DNA from: Alphaproteobacteria bacterium
Lineage (GTDB): Bacteria; Pseudomonadota; Alphaproteobacteria; Micavibrionales; Micavibrionaceae
NCBI GenBank assembly: GCA_024275825.1
Contig: JAJRYK010000045.1
Coordinates: 16,236-80,235, forward strand
Direction of reading: 5' to 3'
Length of the DNA stretch: 64,000 nt
Shown here: positions 43,274-51,461 of the stretch, piece by piece
Position numbering within the stretch: position 1 is the first letter of the stretch
How the letters are laid out: each line of letters opens with the position of its first letter
Translations under genes and position numbers: made by a program
Notes under the pieces: model-generated
Told to the model about the DNA's origin: nothing
Database searches by the model: none
Seen by the model: the letters and a program-made list of their open reading frames with translations, nothing else

Positions 43274-43403
43274 CCGTCTTCCCGGAGGCAAGCCTGAAGG
43301 GCTTGCTTAGATATCCGGGATCCACAAGGCGAGCTGCAAAGCAGCTCACATTCCTAGATCCCCGCTGTTTAAGTTCTGCTTTGCAGAGCCGCGGGGATGA
43401 CGG
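43274..43403. repeat. CCGTC...GATGACGG palindromic repeat element (copy D)
   Basis: CCGTCTTCCCGGAGGC through GCGGGGATGACGG with hairpins AAGCC/GGCTT-like, GAGCTGC/GCAGCTC and TCTGC/GCAGA. GGGATCCACAAGG and CCCGCTGTTTAAG are shared with copies A and E. Confidence 0.75.
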
Positions 43404-43473
43404 TGGGGAAAGAGCTGCGGGGATGATAAGGAAGGGAGTTTATTTGAATGGCGCGCTGTGATAAAAATGGCCT

Positions 43474-45402
43474 ATGATTTTAGATTTTTTGCCACCGCAA
43501 TTTTATGGGTTTTTCGTTGGGTTCGTGATTGTCGCGCTGGTTACACCTGTATTGTCTAAGCTCGCGATTGCGCGCGGCTTTGTTGATCAGCCGGATGATG
43601 ATAAAGGCGGGCGTAAAAATCATGACGCGCCCGTGCCGCCAATCGGCGGGCTGATTATCTTTGGGGTGTTTATGACGCTCAGCCTGATTAAGGGCGCGCA
43701 TATTGAAACGACATGGCCGCTTTTTGTGGCGCTTTCGCTGCTGCTCGTAACAGGCGCGGTGGATGATTATCGCGGGATTAATGCCTGGATCAAATTTTCT
43801 GTGCAGTTTATTGCGGCGGCGCTGATCGTTATTCCTGGTGGGGCGGCGCTTGTGCATCTGGATAATATTTTTGGCATGGGCACGTTGTGGCTGGGGGTCA
43901 TGTCGGTGCCGTTTTCGATTATTTCTGTCGTGCTGTTTATTAATGCGATTAATTTGATGGACGGGCTGGACGGCCTCGCGGGCGGGGTGAGTTTTGTGGC
44001 GCTGCTATGGCTATTGATCGCCGCAACGCTGGCCGGTGTGACCTTTGTCGGCTATCCGATCCTTCTTCTGATGGGCGTGCTGGCAGGGTTTTTGTTTCAC
44101 AATATGCGCTCGCCTTTTAATGCGCGCGCGAAACTATTTTTGGGGGATGCAGGTTCGATGAGCCTTGGCCTTATTCTCGCATGGTTTTGCATTTATCTCA
44201 GTAAAGAGCCGATCAACGCCATGCCGCCGATCTCTGTGGCATGGATTATCGCGCTGCCGATTATTGATATTTGCGCGCAGTTTTACCGCCGGGTACGGGC
44301 GGGGCGCCATCCATTTTCCCCTGATCGCGGGCATTTCCACCATTGTTTTCTGGATGCGGGCTACAGTGTTGGGCGGGCAACGGTGATGATTGTGCTGATC
44401 AGCTTTATTCTGGGTGGCGTTGGTTATCTGGCTGTGATGATCGGCGTGCCGCAAGCGGTGCTGACGGGGCTATGGATCGCGATGATTGTGAGCCATATCG
44501 TGATCGCGCGAAAGCCGGAGCGCTATGTTCGTGTGCTTAAAAGCACTCTATGTCGCCGCGCGCCGCCGGTGATGATTGTTGCCTGTGCCTTGATGCTCGG
44601 CAGTTGTCAGGTGCAGAGTTTAAGCATCGCGCAGCCGGTCGGTAGTAAGGCCGAGGATGCGCAGGTTTCACGCACTGTGCGCGCATCAAAAGGCGCATCA
44701 CCGTTGGAGGCGCATATGCGCGCGCGTCGTCAGGTCGACCCGAAGGACACGCGGCGGACGCATAAATATACGCGGCTGGTGAGCTTTGCTGGTGAGAACC
44801 CACCAAAGCCCGCGAGAAAACCGGGTAGTGAGAAGCCATCTGTGTTTGCAAAGGTTTATAGCGCCGCATCACAGATACAGGAGAGTGTCAGCGATCTTGC
44901 CGCCGTAGAGAAAGAGCAAACGCCGCGCCCGGTTGAAAAGCCAGCGCCTAAAGATGCGGTGAAGCCAGCCGCAAAGCCGCACGTTAAAAAGCCAAAATTT
45001 GCGCCGCCCAAGACGATGATTACGCAGCGTACGCAAGACGGGCGTGCGGACGCTGCGGCTGAAAACAGGGAGCAGGTCGAGGGTTTCCGTTTGGGTCGTC
45101 ACCCGGATAAAACGCGCTTTGTCTTTGATCTTAGCGACAAGACGCAGATTGAGTCTCATCGTTTATCCACAGATGGGCGGACTTTAACACTTAAATTGCC
45201 GAAGACTGTGTGGGGGGAAATCGCGCGCAAGAAAAGCTTTAAAACAGACCCTTTGATTGAGTCTTATAGCGTGAGTGAATTTTTTGGCTCTGTGAGCGTG
45301 GTTATCACCTTTAAGCAGCCTGCAAAATTCTTGAATTGGGCCTATTTGCCGCCCAATCAAATGCGCGGACATCGCTTGTATTTTGATGTGGCGACGCGGT
45401 AA
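43474..45402 (+). CDS. WecA/MraY-type polyprenyl-phosphate sugar-phosphate transferase fused to an AMIN-domain periplasmic region
   Basis: 642 residues. The first ~350 form a multi-helix GT4-type transferase: VDDYRGI, the DGLDGLAGG metal motif, LGDAGSMSLG and RHPFSPDRGHFHH. It loads a sugar phosphate on undecaprenyl phosphate for O-antigen or exopolysaccharide. Then APPVMIVACALMLGSCQ looks like a lipoprotein signal with lipobox in mid-protein. A Lys/Pro-rich linker (~380-535) leads to an AMIN-like domain (VEGFRLGRHPDKTRFVFDLSD to the end), which binds peptidoglycan. The fusion may be real or hide an internal start near 44572. Sugar specificity unknown. Confidence 0.82.
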   Translation: MILDFLPPQFYGFFVGFVIVALVTPVLSKLAIARGFVDQPDDDKGGRKNHDAPVPPIGGLIIFGVFMTLSLIKGAHIETTWPLFVALSLLLVTGAVDDYRGINAWIKFSVQFIAAALIVIPGGAALVHLDNIFGMGTLWLGVMSVPFSIISVVLFINAINLMDGLDGLAGGVSFVALLWLLIAATLAGVTFVGYPILLLMGVLAGFLFHNMRSPFNARAKLFLGDAGSMSLGLILAWFCIYLSKEPINAMPPISVAWIIALPIIDICAQFYRRVRAGRHPFSPDRGHFHHCFLDAGYSVGRATVMIVLISFILGGVGYLAVMIGVPQAVLTGLWIAMIVSHIVIARKPERYVRVLKSTLCRRAPPVMIVACALMLGSCQVQSLSIAQPVGSKAEDAQVSRTVRASKGASPLEAHMRARRQVDPKDTRRTHKYTRLVSFAGENPPKPARKPGSEKPSVFAKVYSAASQIQESVSDLAAVEKEQTPRPVEKPAPKDAVKPAAKPHVKKPKFAPPKTMITQRTQDGRADAAAENREQVEGFRLGRHPDKTRFVFDLSDKTQIESHRLSTDGRTLTLKLPKTVWGEIARKKSFKTDPLIESYSVSEFFGSVSVVITFKQPAKFLNWAYLPPNQMRGHRLYFDVATR

Positions 45403-45498
45403 GGTCAGGGGCGTAAATTTTCTGAGTATGACTGCGAAGGGTTTAGTGCGCGGCAGCGTATTATTAAGGTAAACTAACTTACAAGAGAGGAAAATATC

Positions 45499-45951
45499 AT
45501 GAAAAAACTTATACTTATGAGCGCTGTTGCGCTTAGCTTTACGGCTCCGGCTTTTGCGGATTCTGATGCATTGTCGGCGGCTGCGCCTGAACGCGCGGCG
45601 AAGAAGCAGATGATGAAGGATGCGATGGACAAGCGCGGTGCACGCGGCGGACATGGCGGTGATCAAGGCGGTGAGCATAAAGGTAACGGCTTGTTCAAAA
45701 AACATGATTTGAACGGTGATGGCGTTGTGTCGAAGAAAGAATTTATCAGGGCCCACGAAGAGCGCTTTGATAAGCTGGATAAAGATGGCAATGGCGAAAT
45801 CTCAAGAGACGAAGCCAAAGCGGCTCGCAAAGCTCGTAACGGCGCTAAAGGCGGAGAAGACGGCGTCGAAGGAGATCGTGAAGGCAAAATGAAAATGCAC
45901 CGTACGAAAATGAAAGCCAAGAAAGAGGCTCTCAGCCGCTCTGCTGAATAA
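45499..45951 (+). CDS. Periplasmic EF-hand protein
   Basis: 150 residues. Signal peptide KKLILMSAVALSFTAPAFA, a Gly/His-rich spacer, then two EF-hand loops: DLNGDGVVSKKEF and DKDGNGEISRDEA. The C-terminus is very basic (RTKMKAKKEALSR). AGAGAGG precedes the ATG. It lies just upstream of the ECF sigma operon, as in other alphaproteobacteria where EF-hand and metal-sensor proteins accompany a sigma factor. It binds calcium or another divalent ion in the periplasm. Confidence 0.87.
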   Translation: MKKLILMSAVALSFTAPAFADSDALSAAAPERAAKKQMMKDAMDKRGARGGHGGDQGGEHKGNGLFKKHDLNGDGVVSKKEFIRAHEERFDKLDKDGNGEISRDEAKAARKARNGAKGGEDGVEGDREGKMKMHRTKMKAKKEALSRSAE

Positions 45952-45989
45952 CAAACGAGCAGACGTAAAAACCACATAATAGTATTTGT

Positions 45990-46601
45990 ATGACGCGCGA
46001 TGAGATCACGGATGAGGAGTTATTGTCGCGCGTCCAGCAGGCGGGTGATCGTGATGCATTTTCAGTGCTCGTGGCGCGTCATACAGATCGATTTTATGCG
46101 TGTGCGTTTCGGCTTTGCGGGTCCATGGATATGGCAGAGGATGTTGTGCAGGATTGTTTTTTGAAGCTTTGGGCCCGGCCTGGAATTTGGAAGGGTGACC
46201 GTGCGCAAAAGAGCGGCGCAAAATTTACCACCTGGTTTTATCGTGTTGTTAGCAACCGCACATTGGATGTCATGCGCAAGAAAAATCCGGTTGCGGCGAG
46301 CGATGTTTTGGACATGATGCCCGATGATCGACCGGGCGCAGATGAACAGATGATTGTTAGCGAAGAGCAAAAGGCGCTTGAGACTGTGATTGCGGCTTTG
46401 CCGGATCGTCAAAAACTGGCGCTCAATTTATGTTTTTACGAGGCGTTGAGCAATAAAGAGGCGGCGGAAATTCTGGGTGTTGGTGTGAAAGCGCTGGAAT
46501 CGCTTCTGATGCGGGCCAAGGCCAGCGTGAAAAAAGAGTTGAGCGCGCAGGGGCTGGTTGAGGGCGCAGGCAAAGGGACGGAGAAAGAAAGCTATGGTTG
46601 A
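45990..46601 (+). CDS. ECF-type RNA polymerase sigma factor
   Basis: 203 residues with region 2 (DAFSVLVARHTDRFYACAFRL, DMAEDVVQDCFLKLW, TWFYRVVSNRTLDVMRK) and region 4 (LPDRQKLALNLCFYEALSNKEAAEILGVGVKALESLLMRAK), no region 3. It overlaps the next gene by 8 bases, so sigma and putative anti-sigma are coupled. The trigger is probably metal or envelope stress given the two downstream membrane proteins and the upstream EF-hand protein. Confidence 0.93.
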   Translation: MTRDEITDEELLSRVQQAGDRDAFSVLVARHTDRFYACAFRLCGSMDMAEDVVQDCFLKLWARPGIWKGDRAQKSGAKFTTWFYRVVSNRTLDVMRKKNPVAASDVLDMMPDDRPGADEQMIVSEEQKALETVIAALPDRQKLALNLCFYEALSNKEAAEILGVGVKALESLLMRAKASVKKELSAQGLVEGAGKGTEKESYG

Positions 46602-46932
46602 TGATTTGGATAAAATATTGGCGCGGCGCGCTGTGCCACAGGCGCGGAGCAATTTGGCGGCGCGGATTATTGAGGCCTCTAAGGCGGCGGAGCAGAGCAA
46701 AGGTGGGCTGCGTGGATGGTTTGATATCTCTGGCTGGGTGGCTGGCATTGCCGTTTGGGTTGATGTCTTGCGGGAGAGCTTGATATTGCCGCGCCCGGCG
46801 CTTGCCATGGCGACGCTGCTCTTGTTTGGTCTAATGCTTGGGCTGTATTTTGGGAATGGGCTGCAGGGGACGGAAGACCCGTTTCAGAGCACCTATGTAG
46901 AAGATGGATTTGAAACAGGGAATTGGTTATGA
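46594..46932 (+). CDS. Putative membrane anti-sigma factor
   Basis: 112 residues from ATG 46594. A cytoplasmic N-terminal helical part (VDDLDKILARRAVPQARSNLAARIIEA) is followed by one or two membrane segments (ISGWVAGIAVWVDVL, ALAMATLLLFGLMLGLYFG) and a short periplasmic tail. Single-spanning proteins encoded directly after an ECF sigma are commonly its inhibitor. Overlaps the metal-sensor gene in ATGA. No conserved zinc motif seen. Confidence 0.6.
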   Translation: MVDDLDKILARRAVPQARSNLAARIIEASKAAEQSKGGLRGWFDISGWVAGIAVWVDVLRESLILPRPALAMATLLLFGLMLGLYFGNGLQGTEDPFQSTYVEDGFETGNWL

Positions 46933-47375
46933 GCCGGAAATTTAAAATCATTCTGACGATCTCCGTGGTGCTCAATGTGCTGCTGCTGGGACTTAGCGGC
47001 GGGATGATCTATCAAAAAAACCAATGGAAGCGTCCAACGATGGAGGCCGCCGGTCTGTCCCCTGAAGCGCGCAATATTGTCGCGCGGAATTTTCAAGGTG
47101 CGCGCAAGGATATGAAGAGCAATTTCGCACGCTCCAAAAAAGCACGGCGTGATGTGATCGCGTTGCTGAAGAAAGACAAGCTTGATGAGAAACGCTATGA
47201 CCGCGCGGTTGCGGCGCTGAAGAAAACGCAAGGGCAGATGATTGAGCGCAAAATGGAGATGCTCAAGCAGCTCTCTCGCGATCTGCCCCCCGAAGAGCGC
47301 AGCAAGATCTCAGAAGGCTTTATTCGCCCGCATGGTCCGCATAAAGGTGGAGAGCGTAAGTCAAAAACCCCCTGA
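46929..47375 (+). CDS. Periplasmic heavy-metal-sensor-like protein (Metal_resist / CnrX-ZraP type)
   Basis: 148 residues. One N-terminal membrane helix (IILTISVVLNVLLLGLSGGMIY) is followed by a four-helix hairpin-like periplasmic part rich in Arg/Lys/Met/Glu (RKDMKSNFARSKKARRDVIALL, QMIERKMEMLKQLSRDLPPEERSK). This matches periplasmic metal or stress sensors encoded with ECF sigma factors. It would relay the signal to the anti-sigma protein. ATG 46929 overlaps the previous stop. Confidence 0.72.
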   Translation: MSRKFKIILTISVVLNVLLLGLSGGMIYQKNQWKRPTMEAAGLSPEARNIVARNFQGARKDMKSNFARSKKARRDVIALLKKDKLDEKRYDRAVAALKKTQGQMIERKMEMLKQLSRDLPPEERSKISEGFIRPHGPHKGGERKSKTP

Positions 47376-47403
47376 TCTGTATTTTTCTGCCTTGAGGGTA
47401 TGG

Positions 47404-48318
47404 TTAGACTTGTTCGCCATATCTTTGCGCATAATGCTCTTGCCTTTGACGGCGCGCGGCGAGCTTGTCGTCATCAAGATCGCCATGGCAGTGGTGGCAG
47501 GAGACTCCTTGCTCAAACTCTGAGCGGGTTTTATCTTCAGCGCTCAAGGGCTCGCGGCAGCCATGGCAAACGACCCATGCGTCAGATTCCTCTAACCCAT
47601 GCCCAACCGCAACGCGCTGGTCAAAGACGAAGCAATCGCCCTCCCATGTGCTCTCTTCCTTTGGCACCTCTTCCAGATATTGCAAAATGCCGCCCTTCAA
47701 ATGGTAGACATTCTCAAACCCGTGGGCGAGCATGTACGCGCTGGCCTTTTCACAGCGAATACCGCCGGTACAAAACATCGCGACTTTTTTGTGTTTGGCG
47801 GGGTCGAGATTGTCTTCGACCCAGTCTGGGAATTCGGTAAAGATTTTTATATCCGGATCAACGGCGCCCTTGAATATGCCGACTTTCGTCTCATAATCAT
47901 TGCGTGTATCAACCAAAATGACGTCCGGGTCGTTGATCAGATCATTCCAGTCTTTCGGCTCCACATATTCACCAACCAGCTTGTTTGGGTCAGCCTCTGG
48001 CTTACGCATCGTGATCAGCTCCTTCTTCGGGCGGACCTTAAAGCGGTTAAAGGGCGTGACAGAGGCATGTGAAAATTTGAACTCACAGGCGCGATCCCCT
48101 TCATTCTGAACGTCGAATTTCTCGTCCAGAAAGCTCACCATTTTATCCATTTCATCCGGATAGGCGGCGATTGTGCCGTTAATGCCTTCTGGCGCGAGCA
48201 GCAACGTGCCGCACATGCTCGGCGCTTCTTTATCCGCGAAATCATAGATTTCCTGCCGCGTAGCCGGGATATCGGCAATCGGGATGAACTTATATAAGGC
48301 GGCAATTTTGTATGTCAT
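47404..48318 (-). CDS. trhO: tRNA uridine(34) hydroxylase TrhO (rhodanese family)
   Basis: 304 residues from Met 48316-48318; a longer frame adds 26 unlikely residues. An N-terminal acylphosphatase-like domain (APEGINGTIAAYPDEM) precedes the rhodanese domain with VDTRNDYE and the active-site CTGGIRCEKASAYM. A Cys-rich C-terminus (CHGCREPLS, CHHCHGDL) probably binds zinc. TrhO makes 5-hydroxyuridine at U34. This is the third U34 enzyme in the window. Confidence 0.92.
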   Translation of the reverse strand: MTYKIAALYKFIPIADIPATRQEIYDFADKEAPSMCGTLLLAPEGINGTIAAYPDEMDKMVSFLDEKFDVQNEGDRACEFKFSHASVTPFNRFKVRPKKELITMRKPEADPNKLVGEYVEPKDWNDLINDPDVILVDTRNDYETKVGIFKGAVDPDIKIFTEFPDWVEDNLDPAKHKKVAMFCTGGIRCEKASAYMLAHGFENVYHLKGGILQYLEEVPKEESTWEGDCFVFDQRVAVGHGLEESDAWVVCHGCREPLSAEDKTRSEFEQGVSCHHCHGDLDDDKLAARRQRQEHYAQRYGEQV

Positions 48319-48425
48319 GAAAGGATATATAGCCAAACTTTTAAAAATTTGCAAATACCTCTTGAGTTTATTAAGGTTCACGCTAGTTTTAGCCACAGAT
48401 ATATAACATTTTAAGGAGACTACTT

Positions 48426-49010
48426 ATGCTAGGCATTGGCGATCAACTACCAGAATTCACAATCACAGGCGTAAAGCCTGGCTTTAATACGCATGAAGAA
48501 AACGGTGAGAGTGCGTTTGAGGACATCACAGAAAAAAGCTTTGAGGGGAAATGGAAGGTGCTTTTTTTCTATCCTAAAGATTTCACATTCATCTGCCCAA
48601 CAGAAATCATTGAATTTGCAAATCTGAATGACGACTTTAAAAAGCGTGGGGCGATTGTTCTTGGCGGCTCTACGGATAATGAGTTTTGTAAGCTGGCCTG
48701 GAGACGCGAACATCCCGGCCTTGATAAGCTTGATCAGTGGAGCTTTGCCGATACGAATGGCAGCCTGACGGATGGTCTTGGCGTGCGTGATATTGAGGCA
48801 GGCGTTGCCCTGCGCGCGACCTATATCGTTGACCCGGAAGGCGTGATCCAGCATGTGGCGGTTAATGGTCTGAATGTTGGGCGCAACCCGACCGAAACGC
48901 TGCGGATTTTGGATGCGCTGCAATCCGAAGGCCTGTGTGCCTGTAATCGTCCCACCGGCGGTGATACGATTGATGTGAGCGGCGAAGCGGACAAGCAAAA
49001 AGCTGCGTAA
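48426..49010 (+). CDS. Peroxiredoxin, AhpC/TSA family
   Basis: 194 residues. Peroxidatic C57 in FTFICPTE, catalytic Arg in the RREHP region and a C-terminal LCACNRPTGG whose cysteines can act as resolving residues, as in AhpC proteins that work with AhpD. No ahpD or ahpF is adjacent. AAGGAG precedes the ATG. Reduces hydrogen peroxide or organic peroxides. A terminator follows. Confidence 0.92.
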   Translation: MLGIGDQLPEFTITGVKPGFNTHEENGESAFEDITEKSFEGKWKVLFFYPKDFTFICPTEIIEFANLNDDFKKRGAIVLGGSTDNEFCKLAWRREHPGLDKLDQWSFADTNGSLTDGLGVRDIEAGVALRATYIVDPEGVIQHVAVNGLNVGRNPTETLRILDALQSEGLCACNRPTGGDTIDVSGEADKQKAA

Positions 49011-49051
49011 ATAAATCACTCAATTTTCAGCTTTGAATAGATTTAGAATGT

Positions 49052-49082
49052 AAGGCGCTCTTTACCGGGCGCCTTATTTTTT
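49052..49082 (+). terminator. Rho-independent terminator after the peroxiredoxin gene
   Basis: AAGGCGC/GCGCCTT stem with 10-base loop followed by ATTTTTT. Its distal edge overlaps the last codons of the convergent mscS gene. Confidence 0.8.
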
Positions 49083-50378
49083 GGGCTTTACCTCATGCAC
49101 AAACACTTCTCTATGTGGATAGGGGATCTCGATATTGTTTTCCTTAAACGCATCCCACAGGGCGAGCATGACGTTGCCCTGAACATTTGTGACGCCTTCT
49201 TCGGCGTCCTTGATCCAGAAGCGCAGAGTGAAGTTGAGGGAGCTATCGCCAAATTCCAGCAGCCAGCACACGGGCTCCGGCGTTTCAACGACGCGCTCGG
49301 GGCGTTTGGCGGCTTCGATGGCGATGGTGATGACCTCATGCGGGTCAGAGTCATAATGTACACCGAAATCAACCTGAATGCGGATCAGCTTGTCACCATG
49401 CGACCAATTGACCACGCGCTGTGTCACAAAATCCTCGTTCGGGATCAGGTATGATTTATTGTCGCGGGTGATGATCTCGGTATAGCGCGCGCCCATATGT
49501 TTGACCCAGCCAAAGGTGCCGCTATCCTCTAGCTCAATCACATCGCCGGGGGTGATGGATTTATCAACCAGCAGCAACAGGCCGCTAAAGAGGTTGGAGA
49601 CGACTTTTTGAAGACCAAAACCCACACCAAGACCAACAGCGCCAGAGAACACGGCGAAGATGGATAGGTCAATCCCGGCGCTGGTGATTCCGATTAGAAA
49701 CGCAAAGGTGATCAGCGTGATGCGGATTAGTTTGGCGACCAACACTTGAGAAGAGCGGGTGAGGTTTTTACTTTTCAGCACGCGGCGCTCGGCAAAGGTC
49801 GAGACAAATGTTGCGAGATAGAGCAGCACAAAGATTGATAATGTGCCCTTGATCAGTGCCAGAGCGGAGAGTCGGAAGGTCCCGAGATTAAACCCGAACG
49901 CATCGAGCATTATTGTAGTTTCATCCAGGATGCCAAAGATACTGAGCGCCGCGATCATGAGCGTGGAGAGCGAGAAGAAGTTGCGCACCAGCGTGTTGCC
50001 GATGAACTGCACAGACATACGAATAACAATCCACGCGACCAAAACCTTGATCACGCCAATGGCCAATGTGGTCTCCACATCCATGATGCCGAGTTTGGCC
50101 ACAAACGTGATGGGGAGCATGACCAAAATGGTGACGATGGGGATGATCAGGCGCTTTATATTGTTAAAGACGCGTTTAATGCGAAAGGGTAATTCTGCCT
50201 TGTCGATCGCATCAGAGACGCGCGCGCGCGTAAAGCGGTAAAACAGTGAGCCAAGCACGAGTGAAATAAGAATAATGATGCTCTGATACAATGTATCGGT
50301 CGTCCAGAAATAGTTGCTACACCATGTGACAACGCCATTCCAGAGTTCTTGCGGATTAATCGTATCGAACATAGTCAA
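49074..50378 (-). CDS. MscS-family mechanosensitive channel
   Basis: 434 residues with about five N-terminal membrane helices, then the pore helix and MscS beta domain: GLGVGFGLQKVVSNLFSGLLL, PGDVIELEDSGTFGWVKHMGARYTEI and IPNEDFVTQRVVNWS. It is longer than E. coli MscS (286) owing to extra helices, as in YbdG/YnaI-type members. Opens under membrane tension to release solutes. Ends inside the peroxiredoxin terminator. Confidence 0.9.
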   Translation of the reverse strand: MTMFDTINPQELWNGVVTWCSNYFWTTDTLYQSIIILISLVLGSLFYRFTRARVSDAIDKAELPFRIKRVFNNIKRLIIPIVTILVMLPITFVAKLGIMDVETTLAIGVIKVLVAWIVIRMSVQFIGNTLVRNFFSLSTLMIAALSIFGILDETTIMLDAFGFNLGTFRLSALALIKGTLSIFVLLYLATFVSTFAERRVLKSKNLTRSSQVLVAKLIRITLITFAFLIGITSAGIDLSIFAVFSGAVGLGVGFGLQKVVSNLFSGLLLLVDKSITPGDVIELEDSGTFGWVKHMGARYTEIITRDNKSYLIPNEDFVTQRVVNWSHGDKLIRIQVDFGVHYDSDPHEVITIAIEAAKRPERVVETPEPVCWLLEFGDSSLNFTLRFWIKDAEEGVTNVQGNVMLALWDAFKENNIEIPYPHREVFVHEVKPKK

Positions 50379-50412
50379 TAGCTTAAGGTATTATTTTATG
50401 TATTGAAACGAA

Positions 50413-50436
50413 AAATCCCCGCCGAAGCAGGGATTT
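50413..50436 (-). terminator. Rho-independent terminator of the TetR gene
   Basis: On the minus strand AAATCCCTGC and GCGGGGATTT pair (one T-G) around a TTCG tetraloop and run into TTC. It lies 33 bases after the TetR stop. Confidence 0.8.
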
Positions 50437-50468
50437 CAAGAACTTTCTTTAATCTATGATCGATGCGA

Positions 50469-51113
50469 CTAAGCGCTGATCAAATTCACAGCTTCGCGCG
50501 GATAGTTCGCTTGGAACATCTCGTTAAAGTCGGATGGGTGCGCCATCAGACGGAAGAAGATCGGGCCACAGAGGATATCAACAGCCATTTGTGTGTCGAT
50601 ATCTGCGCGGAACTCACCATCCGTCTTGCCAGCTTCGATGCTGAACGCAATCGCATCAAGAAGCGGGCCGAGGAAGTTATTTTCGAAAATCTTTTGTGAT
50701 TCTACGCTGGCTTGCGCTTCGCTGAAGAGCTGTGCAATCGTCTCACCATTTTTGGAATGGAGGAGACGGATCAGCTTATCCAGCTGCATTGTTACCGCAT
50801 CTGTGTTGTTTTTTGCGGTTGGCAATGGTGTTTGCATGCCGGGCTGGCTGACGAGGGCATCCATCACAACGGCGGTTTTATTCGGCCACCAGCGATAGAT
50901 TGTTGTCTTGCCAACCTTGGCTTTTTTCGCAATGGCTTCGATGCTTAGATCCTGTACGGATGTATGTAATAGCAACTTGTTCGTTGCGTTTAGGATCGCC
51001 TTGCGTGACTTTTCGCTACGGGGCCGCCCCTTGCGCGCGCCAGCATTTTCTGTCGCCATACGTGCATCGTTATCTTGGATAATCAGACCTTCTTGATACG
51101 CTAATTCAGCCAT
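50469..51113 (-). CDS. TetR/AcrR-family transcriptional regulator
   Basis: 214 residues. The TetR helix-turn-helix is at ~40-85: KSRKAILNATNKLLLHTSVQDLSIEAIAKKAKVGKTTIYRWWPNKTAVV. The C-terminal domain is a generic TetR ligand domain. The N-terminal ~30 residues are an unusual extension; Met 19 is an alternative start. Flanked by mscS and copper-type genes; its target is not evident. Confidence 0.9.
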   Translation of the reverse strand: MAELAYQEGLIIQDNDARMATENAGARKGRPRSEKSRKAILNATNKLLLHTSVQDLSIEAIAKKAKVGKTTIYRWWPNKTAVVMDALVSQPGMQTPLPTAKNNTDAVTMQLDKLIRLLHSKNGETIAQLFSEAQASVESQKIFENNFLGPLLDAIAFSIEAGKTDGEFRADIDTQMAVDILCGPIFFRLMAHPSDFNEMFQANYPREAVNLISA

Positions 51114-51385
51114 TTAGGACCTCTTTTCTAAAGTGATACGGGGTGAATCGTTTTATGATAAAACTGTTCGTAGCGTATCGCGGTTATGATTTTGCAGAGA
51201 GGCGATCATGCCGTGGATGAAATTAAAAAGCAAGAAAGAAAACATGAAAATATACACAGGTGTATTTCCCCGGATACTTTCCTAAGAAAATATTAAGATG
51301 TTATGTGATAGACTGTAAGTGTGAGATTGGGTTCTCGCTTGGGGAAACCCAAACGTAAGATCGCAAAAGGCATTGCCCGATAAAG

Positions 51386-51429
51386 AAAATGCGTCAAAGA
51401 GACTTTGTGTCTCCGTGGCGCATTTTTTT
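51386..51429. terminator. Bidirectional hairpin terminator
   Basis: AAAATGCG...GAGAC with GTCTC...CGCATTTT pairs as a long stem with an internal mismatch; seven Ts follow on plus and CTTT on minus. Serves the minus-strand outer-membrane gene ending at 51462. Confidence 0.7.
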
Positions 51430-51461
51430 GTTTGCTCTTCGTGGGTGACGATAGAGGAGTG

